Positions 44,068-53,152 of a stretch of 64,000 bases of DNA are shown one piece after another; position 1 is the stretch's first letter; the number at the start of each line of letters is the position of its first letter. The stretch covers positions 434,001-498,000 of the forward strand of contig NZ_AP023212.1 in assembly GCF_016593255.1 (NCBI RefSeq), read 5' to 3'. The translations under genes were made by a program, and so were the position numbers. The notes beneath the pieces were generated by a model. That model was not told the DNA's origin and searched no databases. It saw nothing but the letters and a program-made list of their open reading frames with translations. The stretch comes from Hydrogenimonas urashimensis (GTDB lineage Bacteria; Campylobacterota; Campylobacteria; Campylobacterales; Hydrogenimonadaceae).

Positions 44068-44891
44068 TTGAGCATCTCCCGAAGCTTAATGAAAGGATCC
44101 TCGTCGGTATAGATTTTCGTAAAACCGATTCGCTCTTTCAGAAAATGTCCCTCCAGGGCTCTGTCATGGCGCAGCAGATCCTCTCTGTAGCGCTGTAGCG
44201 TCGCCGGGGTTAGATCGAGCAGATGGTGTTGACCGCTGACGGGATCGATCAGATCGTACTCCCCCGCAAAAGCCGGATTCTCCTCGAACCGGTCACGGAC
44301 GATTACAGCATACACCTCGTGCTTCGCACCCAAAAGACTCAGATCGGCGATGTCGTAGAAATCTCCCAGAAGCAAAACGATGGATCGCTCCCGAATGGCA
44401 CGGAGCAGGAAGTCGGCCACCTTCTGCAGCGAGGTGCGCCGTCGAAGGACATCGACATTCAGGGCGTATTCGAGGGCGGCATAGACGATATTGGGACTCT
44501 TGGAAGGTTTGAACCACTCCAACACCTCCTCGTCATAGAAGATGGAGGTAACTCTGTCGGAGTTTTTCAGTGCCGCGAATCCCAGCAGCGCGAGCATCTC
44601 CGCCATGACTTCCTGCTTTTGTCGCACCGTACCGAAATAGATGCTTCCGGAAACCATGTAAACGATGACGATGTTGAGTTCACGCTCTTCGTTGAAGACA
44701 TTGATGTAGGGTTTTTGTTCCCGTGCGGTCACTTTCCAGTTGATTTTGCGCACATCGTCGCCGTAGGTGTACTCCTTCAGCTCGGCAAAATCGATGCCGT
44801 TGCCCTGGAATGTGGAGATGTTGTTTCCCACATTCTGGCCAAAAAGACGCCGGCGGGTGCGAATAAGAATTTCATGCGCTTTTTTGTTCAT
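44064..44891 (-). CDS. DUF58-domain protein of the MoxR/Bat operon
   Basis: A 275-residue cytosolic protein. The conserved DUF58 signature is here as NNISTFQGNGIDFAELKEY followed by GDDVRKINWKVTAR, where the Arg-x-Ile-(Asn/Asp)-Trp core is almost invariant. The C-terminal half has a VWA-like fold. DUF58 proteins are encoded next to MoxR ATPases and are thought to be their substrates or partners. The real start is the ATG at 44891; the same frame stays open far upstream inside moxR, but that stretch is nonsense and is not part of the gene. Confidence 0.88.
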   Translation of the reverse strand: MNKKAHEILIRTRRRLFGQNVGNNISTFQGNGIDFAELKEYTYGDDVRKINWKVTAREQKPYINVFNEERELNIVIVYMVSGSIYFGTVRQKQEVMAEMLALLGFAALKNSDRVTSIFYDEEVLEWFKPSKSPNIVYAALEYALNVDVLRRRTSLQKVADFLLRAIRERSIVLLLGDFYDIADLSLLGAKHEVYAVIVRDRFEENPAFAGEYDLIDPVSGQHHLLDLTPATLQRYREDLLRHDRALEGHFLKERIGFTKIYTDEDPFIKLREMLK

Positions 44892-44956
44892 GCAACACCC
44901 ACCCTTCGGGTTTCCGCTTCGTTTTGCATAACCGTTGTCCGTTCCTGGCTTTCGTT

Positions 44957-45904
44957 TCAGGGTACCCTGACTGCCTTCTGGATCGCTTTGACCACATCGT
45001 CGCTGGTGATACCCGCCGCTTCGGCCCGATAGTTGAGTATGATGCGGTGACGGAGCACATCGTGGAGAATCTCCGCGATATCGACGGGCGTGACATAGTC
45101 CTTTCCACGCATCAGCGCCACGGCACGGCTTGCGCGGAAGAGATCGATCGAAGCCCGCGGACTGGCGCCGAATTCGATATATTCTGCCATGTCCTGCGCT
45201 CCGTATTCGTCGGGAAAGCGAGTGGCGAAAACGAGTTTGAGCATATATTTCTGCACCGCATCGTCCACATGCACGGCATGGAGCTCTTTTTGCATCTGGG
45301 CAATTTCGGCCTTTCCGGCCACCTGGGAAATCTCCCCGAACCCCTTCGCCGCGACCCGGCTCACGATCTCGAACTCCTCTTCGATCGAGTTGTAGCCGAC
45401 ATTCACTTTCATCATAAAACGGTCCAGCTGCGCCTCGGGAAGACGGTAGGTACCCTCCTGCTCCACTGGATTCTGGGTCGCAAGCACGAGAAAAGGACGG
45501 TCCACCTTGTAGGTCTCTTCGGCGATGGTCACCTGCTTCTCCTGCATCACCTCCAGCAGTGCCGACTGCACTTTCGCCGGCGCCCGGTTGATTTCGTCGG
45601 CCAGGAGAAGGTTGGTGAAGACGGGGCCGTGCTTGACCTTGAACTCCCCGCTTTTTTGATCGTAGATTTCTGTTCCCGTAATATCGCTGGGAAGCAGGTC
45701 GGGTGTAAACTGCACCCGTTTGAAGGCGAGCCCCAGTGCCTGAGCCAGCGCATTGATCGCCGTGGTTTTCGCAAGCCCGGGCACCCCTTCCACCAGCAGG
45801 TGCCCTTCGCAAAGCAGCGCGATCAGCATTGCATCCACGAGATGCTCGTGTCCCACGATAACCTTTCCGACCTCTTTTTTGATCGAATCGACAATAGGAT
45901 TCAT
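44957..45904 (-). CDS. MoxR-family AAA+ ATPase
   Basis: A 315-residue AAA+ chaperone-like ATPase. Walker A is GVPGLAKTT near 41-49, Walker B LLADEINRAPAKVQSALLE near 100-118, sensor 1 LATQNPVEQEG, and the arginine region RLPEAQLDRFMM. MoxR proteins remodel VWA-domain partners, and here the operon supplies DUF58 plus two Bat VWA proteins. It is the first gene of a seven-gene leftward operon reaching 39409. GGAG precedes the ATG. Confidence 0.93.
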   Translation of the reverse strand: MNPIVDSIKKEVGKVIVGHEHLVDAMLIALLCEGHLLVEGVPGLAKTTAINALAQALGLAFKRVQFTPDLLPSDITGTEIYDQKSGEFKVKHGPVFTNLLLADEINRAPAKVQSALLEVMQEKQVTIAEETYKVDRPFLVLATQNPVEQEGTYRLPEAQLDRFMMKVNVGYNSIEEEFEIVSRVAAKGFGEISQVAGKAEIAQMQKELHAVHVDDAVQKYMLKLVFATRFPDEYGAQDMAEYIEFGASPRASIDLFRASRAVALMRGKDYVTPVDIAEILHDVLRHRIILNYRAEAAGITSDDVVKAIQKAVRVP

Positions 45905-45932
45905 TCGCGACTCCGTAGAAATTTTGTGAACA

Positions 45933-45938
45933 ATTATA
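45933..45938 (-). promoter_or_regulatory. Predicted -10 box of the moxR-bat operon
   Basis: A perfect TATAAT on the minus strand lies 28 bases before the moxR ATG, with no convincing -35 box. All seven downstream genes are closely spaced or overlapping, so this may be the only promoter. Confidence 0.55.
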
Positions 45939-46032
45939 ACCGACGAAGGAAAACTGAGGGTAAACGGAATATTAAAACCGGCTGCAGGTCACTCATCTAC
46001 CGAAGCGTTATAAAGTTTGCATAATTTTTGTT

Positions 46033-47475
46033 CTAGAATCTTTTCCAGAAGGAGGATGTAAAAAGTATGAAGACGGTATAGCACTCCAGACGTCCCACAA
46101 TCATGCCAAAAGATAGCACCAGTTTGTCGATATCGTTGAAAAAACCGAAATTTTCCGCGGGCCCCACATGGCCGAAACCGGGTCCCACGTTGCCCACGAT
46201 CGCCACTGCGCCCGAAATAGCTGTCATCTCGTCATATCCCCTGGCATAGATATAGACACTCATGATGCCCACGGTAAATACGAAAAGTACGAAAAACCCG
46301 AACGTCGATGCCAGAATGTTTCGTTCGAGTTTGATGCCGTCGATGAATACCGAAATGAAGGCTTTGGGATGGAGAATCCGCTTGAGCTCGGCAAAGAGCG
46401 TCTTGAAAATGACGACATACCGAATCACTTTGATGCCTCCGGCCGTTGATCCCGCATTGCCGCCCACCAGCATGGCGATGAATATGAGCGCGACGGCAAG
46501 ATGGCTCCATGTCCCGTAATCGATCGTGGCAAATCCCGTTGTCGTCATCACGGAAGCGATCGTGAAAAAGGCATGGGTTGCCGCATGGAAAAAGGTGTCG
46601 CCTCCGATATCGATATGCACCAGTGTCAAAAGTGTGCCCAGTGCCAGAAAAATTGTGACATACCAGCGTACCTCTTCGCTCCGGTAGCCGCTTGTGTCCC
46701 GGTAGAAAAGTTTCAGATGCGCAAGAAAGTTGATCCCTGAAAGCATCATAAACAGGGTGGTCGTCCAGATGATCCAGGGGCTTTCGAAATAGCCCAACGA
46801 GCTGTTTTTCGTCGAAAACCCGCCCGTGGAGAGGGTGGAGAAGGCATGATTGACAGCGTCGAACCACCCCATGCCGAAAAACCTGAGCAACACTACATCG
46901 ATGGTGGTCAGAAAAAGATAGATGCCCCAGAGACTAAGAGCAGTATCTTTGATTTTCGGCCGCAGCTTCTCTATCTGGATGCCGGTCGCCTCCGCCTTGA
47001 AGAGCGAAAGGCTTCCGGTGGGGTTGATAACGGAGAGAAGTCCCACCCCAAGAACGATGATCCCCACCCCGCCGAGCCAGTGCATCAGGCTCCGATGGAA
47101 AAGAATCATGTGGGGAAGCGCCTCGATATCGGTATAGACTGTGGCACCTGTCGTGGTGAAACCGCTGATGGCTTCGAAAAAGGCGGAGGGAAAGGTAACG
47201 GGTGTATAGAGCAAAAGCGGCACGGCGCCTGCGATTCCTATGAGAATCCACAGCATATTGACGGCCAGGATGCTCTCGCGTATGTGCAAAACGACGGTAT
47301 ATTTGCGCAATATCAGAAAAATGGCGAGATTGAGCAGAATAAAAGAGAGATCGAAAAGAAACAGCTTCGTAACGGGCTCGCCGAAAAGCAGACCGACCAG
47401 GATATCGAGCGTGAAGAAGAGTCCCAGCGTCATGCCGATGAGACTCAGCACTTTGAAGATACTCCTAAAGTCCAT
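46033..47475 (-). CDS. trkH: Trk potassium uptake protein, membrane subunit
   Basis: A 480-residue inner-membrane K+ channel-transporter with the four-fold pore repeats of the Trk/Ktr superfamily; visible filter segments are SGFTTTGATV, FSTLSTGGFSTKN, MTTTGFATIDYG and VGNVGPGF, each with the central Gly. It needs the TrkA ring for gating. The start overlaps the end of trkA by 11 bases, so the subunits are produced together. It is the last gene of the long leftward run that begins near 55.7 kb. Confidence 0.94.
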   Translation of the reverse strand: MDFRSIFKVLSLIGMTLGLFFTLDILVGLLFGEPVTKLFLFDLSFILLNLAIFLILRKYTVVLHIRESILAVNMLWILIGIAGAVPLLLYTPVTFPSAFFEAISGFTTTGATVYTDIEALPHMILFHRSLMHWLGGVGIIVLGVGLLSVINPTGSLSLFKAEATGIQIEKLRPKIKDTALSLWGIYLFLTTIDVVLLRFFGMGWFDAVNHAFSTLSTGGFSTKNSSLGYFESPWIIWTTTLFMMLSGINFLAHLKLFYRDTSGYRSEEVRWYVTIFLALGTLLTLVHIDIGGDTFFHAATHAFFTIASVMTTTGFATIDYGTWSHLAVALIFIAMLVGGNAGSTAGGIKVIRYVVIFKTLFAELKRILHPKAFISVFIDGIKLERNILASTFGFFVLFVFTVGIMSVYIYARGYDEMTAISGAVAIVGNVGPGFGHVGPAENFGFFNDIDKLVLSFGMIVGRLECYTVFILFTSSFWKRF

Positions 47476-48781
47476 AGAACCACACTTTCAGTTTCGGCGC
47501 ATGCTCCTCGGCGGTGAAGCCGACAAGCACATCCCCCTCTTCCATCGTCTCTGCCTCTTCGAAAGGTATCAACCTATCCTCGCGTATCAGATAGATTTTG
47601 ATGTGATCCTTCTTTTTTGGGGGTTTGACCTTCTTTCCGATCAGATGGGACTGCTTGAATACTTTCCTGAGGAAAATGACCGCTTTGCCCCCACAGAATT
47701 TTCTCTCCATGACGACGCTGCTCGTATAGAGCGACTCGAGAATCGCGTTGTAGGCACTCATTTTCGGTCCACGCACGACGACGATGCCCAGCGTATGCAT
47801 CAGATTGTAGTACTCTCTCTCGTTGTTGACGGCGACGACCTTGTGAATGCCGTGTTCCTTCGCTTCGAGGCACTTGATGATATTGTATTCGTCGTTGTTG
47901 GTGGCGGCAATCATCATGTCGGCATACTCCAGTCCCTCCTCTTCGAAAAGCTCCTGGGTGCCGTATTTGCAGCTGAGCATCATTGCCTCACCCTCCAGCT
48001 TCTCCTCGGCGGTTTCGCAAAGCGTCATATCCTTTTCGATCAGTTTCACCTCTTTGCCGTTTTCGATCAGCTTTTTGGCGATGGAGATCCCAAGGTCTCC
48101 CGCACCAAACACGATGCACCGTTCGATGGAGCGGGGGGTTTCGGTATCGAAGCGGCGGCAAAGCTCCCTGATCTTCGCTTCGTCGCCGAAGAGATAGACG
48201 AGATCGTGCGGTTTCACCGGCGTGCCGTCCTGGGGAACAAAAAAGTGTTTTCCCCGTTCGATGCCGACGATATCAAAACCCTCCCTTTCGATCACGGTCG
48301 CCTCGTTCAGGCTCGTCGCCCATACGGAGATCAGTTTGAATGCGGTATGTCTGAAAGATTTGACATTGTTGGCCTTGGGATAATCAAGCAGCGTGGCCAC
48401 CGTCTCGGAGGTGATCCTGAGTGGAAAAACCGTTTTTGAAATGCCCAGTTTGTCACGAATAGAGCTTCTGTCGAAAAAAGCGTTCCTCAGACGGATCACC
48501 TTCCTTTTCACATCGATCATGTCATCCGCGATCAGGGTCGAGATGAGATTGGCCTCATCGGTATCGGTCACGGCGATGAACAGATCGGCCTCCTTGTCGA
48601 TAAGCTTCCGGTAGGTATGAGGGTCTTCGATGTCCCCGTGAATCGGAAGAATGTCCAAAGACTCCTGCAGACGGTGAAGCGCTTCCGCGTTCCTGTCGAT
48701 AATCGTGACATTGTGGCCGATCGAAAGGGTTCTTGCGAGATTGAATCCGACTCTGCCCGCCCCTGCGATGATGATATCCAC
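47465..48781 (-). CDS. trkA: Trk potassium uptake protein, nucleotide-binding subunit
   Basis: A 438-residue cytosolic regulator with two RCK units. The first Rossmann motif is IIIAGAGRVGFNLARTL at the N-terminus and the second is CIVFGAGDLGISIAKKL near 220, each followed by a TrkA-C domain. It binds NAD(H) or ATP and gates TrkH. The start codon is GTG, overlapping nothing but lying directly after the clcA stop, with AAGGAG inside the end of clcA. Confidence 0.94.
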   Translation of the reverse strand: MDIIIAGAGRVGFNLARTLSIGHNVTIIDRNAEALHRLQESLDILPIHGDIEDPHTYRKLIDKEADLFIAVTDTDEANLISTLIADDMIDVKRKVIRLRNAFFDRSSIRDKLGISKTVFPLRITSETVATLLDYPKANNVKSFRHTAFKLISVWATSLNEATVIEREGFDIVGIERGKHFFVPQDGTPVKPHDLVYLFGDEAKIRELCRRFDTETPRSIERCIVFGAGDLGISIAKKLIENGKEVKLIEKDMTLCETAEEKLEGEAMMLSCKYGTQELFEEEGLEYADMMIAATNNDEYNIIKCLEAKEHGIHKVVAVNNEREYYNLMHTLGIVVVRGPKMSAYNAILESLYTSSVVMERKFCGGKAVIFLRKVFKQSHLIGKKVKPPKKKDHIKIYLIREDRLIPFEEAETMEEGDVLVGFTAEEHAPKLKVWFYGL

Positions 48782-50212
48782 TTACGACTCCTTCTCCTGT
48801 TTGATTGCCGAAATTTTTTTCTTTTTCTTTTCCCGCAGAATTTCACGCCGCCGTTTCAGCCGCTCTTTGATGTTCCGGATACGCCCGATCTCCTTCTCCT
48901 CGAGATCGACCTCGGCATGCTCGATCATCTCCCCGACTTTCACTTCCAGCATGTCGGACTTTTTCATGGCAAGAATCTGGGAGGGGAAGACACTGCGGTG
49001 GCCGGTGATCAGAAAACTTATCACGGCGCTGATGGCGGCGTAGTGGGCGATCTCAAGACCGAAAAGTTCCACCGCCATGATTGTCGCGGCGATCGGTGCG
49101 TTGGTCGCTCCGGCCAGCACACTGACAAAACCGAGAGCTGCGAAAAGCGTCACGTGGCTGTCCCCGATCAGATGTCCGAACGTCATACCGCTCGTAGCGC
49201 CGATATAAAAGAGCGGCGTGATAATGCCGCCGCTTCCTCCCACCCCGAGGGTCAGCGACGTGAAGAGCGTTTTGAGGATGAAAGCGTACCAGGGAACGTC
49301 GATGGGAATGTAGGGGTGCGGTGTCAGCACGTCCCGTATCGTATTGAGTCCCAGACCGAGATAGCGCTCTCCGAAAACCATGGCCAGACCCACGAGAACG
49401 ATACCGCCGCAGAATGCGATCAGATAGGGATGCAGCGGGATTTTTCTGATGAGGCGGTGTGTCACGTTCATTGCGGTGACGATCGCATCCGACACGAAAC
49501 CGAAAAAGATGCCGGCAGCCACCACCTTGAGAATGAGAGGAAGATCGAGTGCGACACTCTGATAAAAATGGATATCGAAATAGGTGTATTCGATACCGAG
49601 AAACTGTGCCGTCGTGAAGGCCGCGAACCCGGCGATGAAAGAGGGAAGCAGCACATCATAAAGAATCACCCCGATAATGAGAACCTCCACACCGAAGATC
49701 GCTCCGGCGATCGGTGTGCCAAAGACTGCGGCGAAGCCCGCACTGATACCGCATATTACCAGTTTTTTACGATCCTCCCTGGAGAAACGGAGCATATCCG
49801 ACAGGAGTGAAGCCGCACCCGCACCGATCTGTGCCCCGGGCCCCTCTTTCCCCACCGACCCGCCGGCAAAAAGGGTCATCACCGTCGCGAAAAGTTTGAC
49901 GGGGATCACCGCGACATCGATTTTGCCATGCTTTTTGTGCACCGCGTCGATCACCTTTTCCGTTCCGTGTCCCTCGGCGTTGGGAGCGAAAATCCGTATT
50001 ACGAACACCGTCAGGAAAAGCGCCACGGGAAGAAGGTAGTAGTAGGGAAAGGGAAGTGTGGAGCGGCTCTGCTCCCCGACGATCAATATTTTCAAAAAGA
50101 GGGTGACAACCGCACCGATTACGATGCCTACAGTCGAGGAGAGCATCACCCATTTGGCGACACTCAGGAAAATGGCTGTCTGTTCGGTCAAATGTTTTCG
50201 AAAAAAACGCAT
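48782..50212 (-). CDS. clcA: ClC-family chloride channel or H+/Cl- antiporter
   Basis: A 476-residue membrane protein with the ClC signatures GSVGKEGPGAQIGAG (with the gating glutamate), GTPIAGAIFGVE and GVGGSGGIITPLF; there are about ten helices. The last 60 residues are a highly charged, probably coiled cytosolic tail (NIKERLKRRREILREKKKKK). The E. coli selectivity motif GSGIP is not seen in that exact form, so ion choice is open. It lies 14 bases after mscS and directly before trkA, which suggests a role in osmotic or charge balance. Confidence 0.92.
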   Translation of the reverse strand: MRFFRKHLTEQTAIFLSVAKWVMLSSTVGIVIGAVVTLFLKILIVGEQSRSTLPFPYYYLLPVALFLTVFVIRIFAPNAEGHGTEKVIDAVHKKHGKIDVAVIPVKLFATVMTLFAGGSVGKEGPGAQIGAGAASLLSDMLRFSREDRKKLVICGISAGFAAVFGTPIAGAIFGVEVLIIGVILYDVLLPSFIAGFAAFTTAQFLGIEYTYFDIHFYQSVALDLPLILKVVAAGIFFGFVSDAIVTAMNVTHRLIRKIPLHPYLIAFCGGIVLVGLAMVFGERYLGLGLNTIRDVLTPHPYIPIDVPWYAFILKTLFTSLTLGVGGSGGIITPLFYIGATSGMTFGHLIGDSHVTLFAALGFVSVLAGATNAPIAATIMAVELFGLEIAHYAAISAVISFLITGHRSVFPSQILAMKKSDMLEVKVGEMIEHAEVDLEEKEIGRIRNIKERLKRRREILREKKKKKISAIKQEKES

Positions 50213-50226
50213 TTTCTATCCGCCTT

Positions 50227-52263
50227 CTATTTTCCTGCCGAGAGCAATTTTGTGTTCTCTGCAGCCTTTTTGAAACTCTCACCGATATTTTCCGGATCGA
50301 AATAGACCGATTCGGAGGGGAAGGCGAAATCGAGACCGTGTCTGTCGAGAATTTCCCAGATTTTCAGCAGCACATCCTGTTTCACCTCCAGCCACTCCTG
50401 CCAGACGACGCTCTTGCTGAAGCAGTAGATCAGAATATTGATCGAGTAGTCGTCGAACTCGTCCAGATAAACCAGAAGCGTCGTTTTTATTCCGTATTTA
50501 TCCTCCATCGAAAGGAGTTTTCTCGACCGTTTGGAGCGCCGGCTTATCATCTGCCTGTCCACTTTCTGGGGAGATGCGATGCCGGGATGCTCTCTGAGCA
50601 TGGTTTCGATCTCCTTAATCGCCGCCATCAGTCTCTGCCTGTCGGCGCCATATGTCACTCCCACGTGCATCTTGATGCGCCGCCCCACGCTTCTTTTGCT
50701 CCAGTTTTTCAGTGGCGAATTGGCCAGCACCGCATTGGGCACCGTGATCATCGCATTGTCGAATGTCCTTATCATCGTGCTGATAAAGCCGATTTCCACG
50801 ACGGTGCCCTCCACATCGCTTGTTTCGATCCAGTCTCCCTGGGAGAAGGAGTTGTCGAAAATGATCTTCAAAAGGCCGAAAAAGTTGCTCAGCGTGTTCT
50901 GCGCCGCAAGAGCCACGGCCAGACCGCCGATTCCCAGAGAGGCGACAAGGCCTGTGATATTGACACCCATCCGCACCAGAAGCATCGATACCGCGATAAT
51001 GACGATCAACGCCTTGATGATGGATAGAATGAGATTGATCAGTTCCTGCCTGAGTTCCTTGTTGCGCAGTTCGCCCTTTTTAACCATGTAGTCGAAAAAG
51101 AGGCTGTCGATGATGATGATTATGATATAGGCTATCGTGCCAAGCAGGATGGCATAGAAGAAGATGGCGAGCTTCTCCGGAATCGGAGCGGGATGGAAAA
51201 GTACCTCCAGACCGAGGCGGAAACCGAAAGCGAGAACCAGGATGAAAAAGGGCCGACGCATGCCCTCCAGGTTGCTTAGCAGCAGTTCGTCGGTTTCGTG
51301 ATATTCTTTTTGAATCTCTCTTTTGAGAAAGGCATAGAGCTTGTAATAAAACAGATAGGAAGATCCCCACGCCAGAATCATGATGAAGATGAAAATAAGC
51401 AGCCGTCCCATGTCGGTATGGATATGGCGCAGATGGGTATTGGCTTTGGCGAAAGCCTCGATCGTGTTGATCCGGTCGATGATTTCATCAAGTCTGAAAA
51501 GCGACATGATCGAACGATAGCGAAGCATCGACGGATTGGTGGAGAGATACTCCAGAAATTCACTGAAAAAGAGATAGTGCATCCGCAGTTTTTTGTAATT
51601 TTCGACGATCTTCCCGGAGATGGGATCGTCCGCCTTTTTGGCCGCGATGAAGGCTTTGGTGAATCGGGCGGTATCGACCGACTGGAGCGTTTTGGCATAT
51701 TGTTTGAAAAAATCCAGCATCTCCTTTTGTGACATATCGGTCCAGTTCTCGGCCAGTGTGACAAAAAAATTGTAGATATTGCGGCGTATCTGAAGTTCCA
51801 CGAGACCGATTTCGTCACGAATGACTGCCAGGTCATAGCCGTATTGGCGGTTGACGGCGATGCGCGTGCGGAGCTTGGACCGCTGCTGTTCGGAGGTAGC
51901 CGGATTGTAGAAATCGTTGTGAGGGTTGTCCACCTCGTAGGGACGCTCTTTCATGATTGTTAGCAGAAGATTGAATTTGGCAATCTTCTCATCGGCCAGA
52001 TGGGAGAGGTCCGGAGAGGGTTTCTTCCCGCTCTGAACAGGCGCTTTCTTGGCCGGCACGGCCTGAGCGCTTTGCATACCGGCAGGGCTTTTAGGCTGCG
52101 TGACATTGGTTTCGGGACTCTGTGAAGGTTTTGTGGAAAGAGGAAGCGCGATGGATGGCTCCGTGGCATAAAATGTTTTCTCCACCTCTATCAGTGTCTG
52201 CCAGAAGCCTTTGGCGGCAAAGAGTGAAAGCGCAAGAAGAAGAAACAGGCCAGCCCTTTTCAT
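50227..52263 (-). CDS. Large MscS-family mechanosensitive channel
   Basis: A 678-residue protein. After a signal peptide there is a large N-terminal periplasmic domain (about 25-290) with a Pro/Gln-rich stretch and helical region, then about five transmembrane helices, and the MscS core: the pore helix GLVASLGIGGLAVALAAQNTLSNFFG near 435-460, the beta domain (DWIETSDVEGTVVEIGF) and the C-terminal alpha/beta vestibule. It is more than twice the size of MscS and resembles the MscK/YbdG-type group in plan. It opens under membrane tension to release solutes. It is the first of four adjacent ion/osmotic genes. AGGAG precedes the ATG. Confidence 0.9.
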   Translation of the reverse strand: MKRAGLFLLLALSLFAAKGFWQTLIEVEKTFYATEPSIALPLSTKPSQSPETNVTQPKSPAGMQSAQAVPAKKAPVQSGKKPSPDLSHLADEKIAKFNLLLTIMKERPYEVDNPHNDFYNPATSEQQRSKLRTRIAVNRQYGYDLAVIRDEIGLVELQIRRNIYNFFVTLAENWTDMSQKEMLDFFKQYAKTLQSVDTARFTKAFIAAKKADDPISGKIVENYKKLRMHYLFFSEFLEYLSTNPSMLRYRSIMSLFRLDEIIDRINTIEAFAKANTHLRHIHTDMGRLLIFIFIMILAWGSSYLFYYKLYAFLKREIQKEYHETDELLLSNLEGMRRPFFILVLAFGFRLGLEVLFHPAPIPEKLAIFFYAILLGTIAYIIIIIIDSLFFDYMVKKGELRNKELRQELINLILSIIKALIVIIAVSMLLVRMGVNITGLVASLGIGGLAVALAAQNTLSNFFGLLKIIFDNSFSQGDWIETSDVEGTVVEIGFISTMIRTFDNAMITVPNAVLANSPLKNWSKRSVGRRIKMHVGVTYGADRQRLMAAIKEIETMLREHPGIASPQKVDRQMISRRSKRSRKLLSMEDKYGIKTTLLVYLDEFDDYSINILIYCFSKSVVWQEWLEVKQDVLLKIWEILDRHGLDFAFPSESVYFDPENIGESFKKAAENTKLLSAGK

Positions 52264-52272
52264 CTGCTTCTC

Positions 52273-53115
52273 CTAGTCAAAAATGACCGTTTTGTTGGCA
52301 TAGACGAAAATTTTGTCCTCCAGTGCCAGCCTGAGCGCCTTCGCCAGGACGATTTTTTCCACATCCCGTCCGGCATTTCGCATCTGCCGCCAATCCATCG
52401 TATGGTTGATCGGAATGATGTCCTGGGCGATGATCGGTCCCTCGTCGAGATTGTTGTTGACAAAGTGTGCCGTCGCCCCGATGATCTTGACACCCCGGTC
52501 GTACGCCTGCTTGTAGGGATTGGCGCCGATGAAGGCGGGAAGAAAGGAGTGGTGGATGTTGATGATCCGCTCATCGAAATGGGCAACGAACTCGGGCGTT
52601 AGGATGCGCATGTATTTTGCCAGCACAATATAGTCGAGGGGGCCGAATTTCTCAAGCTCCTTCAGGACTCTCTCTTCGTGTTCTGCCCGCTGAAGCCCTT
52701 CGTGACTTACATGGATGTAAGGGATATCGAACTTTTCAACGAGAGAGCGGAGGGTATCGTAGTTGGAGATGACGCCGACGATCTCCGCCTCGAGTTCCCG
52801 GGCTTCGTGGCGAATGAGAATGTCTCCGAGGCAATGGCTCTCTTTTGTCGCCATAAGCACGATACGTTTGGGACGGGGTTCCACAAGCCGGATCGTCGCC
52901 CGTTCGGGAAGCACGACTTTCAGTTCGGCCTCAAGCGCCATCGGGTCGAACTTTCCGCTCACTTCGCTACGCATGAAAAATTTGCCGTTCTGGGCGTCCA
53001 CATACTCACGGTTTTTTTCCACGTTGAGCCCGAAATCGTAAAAAACTTTGGAAATTTTATAGACGAGACCCTTCTCGTCTCTGCAGTCGATGAGGACACG
53101 ATAGTCGCGATTCAT
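52273..53115 (-). CDS. purU: Formyltetrahydrofolate deformylase
   Basis: Releases formate from 10-formyl-THF, balancing one-carbon units and purine synthesis. The 280 residues have an N-terminal ACT domain (1-80, RVLIDCRDEKGLVYKISK) and a C-terminal formyltransferase-type domain with IINIHHSFLPAFIGANPY and the catalytic ATAHFVNNNLDEGPII. The start at 53115 is the ATG with AAGG upstream. In C. jejuni purU lies next to cca and ciaD; here a patatin gene is interposed. Confidence 0.93.
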   Translation of the reverse strand: MNRDYRVLIDCRDEKGLVYKISKVFYDFGLNVEKNREYVDAQNGKFFMRSEVSGKFDPMALEAELKVVLPERATIRLVEPRPKRIVLMATKESHCLGDILIRHEARELEAEIVGVISNYDTLRSLVEKFDIPYIHVSHEGLQRAEHEERVLKELEKFGPLDYIVLAKYMRILTPEFVAHFDERIINIHHSFLPAFIGANPYKQAYDRGVKIIGATAHFVNNNLDEGPIIAQDIIPINHTMDWRQMRNAGRDVEKIVLAKALRLALEDKIFVYANKTVIFD

Positions 53116-53152
53116 GAGCAACCTTCACACGAAATAGTTTGAGTGTGAAAGA

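Noticed and set aside
44892-45812. Upstream extension of the DUF58 frame into moxR
   Set aside because: The extra 307 codons are Arg/Gly-rich shadow sequence in moxR, and the ATG at 44891 begins a normal DUF58 protein.
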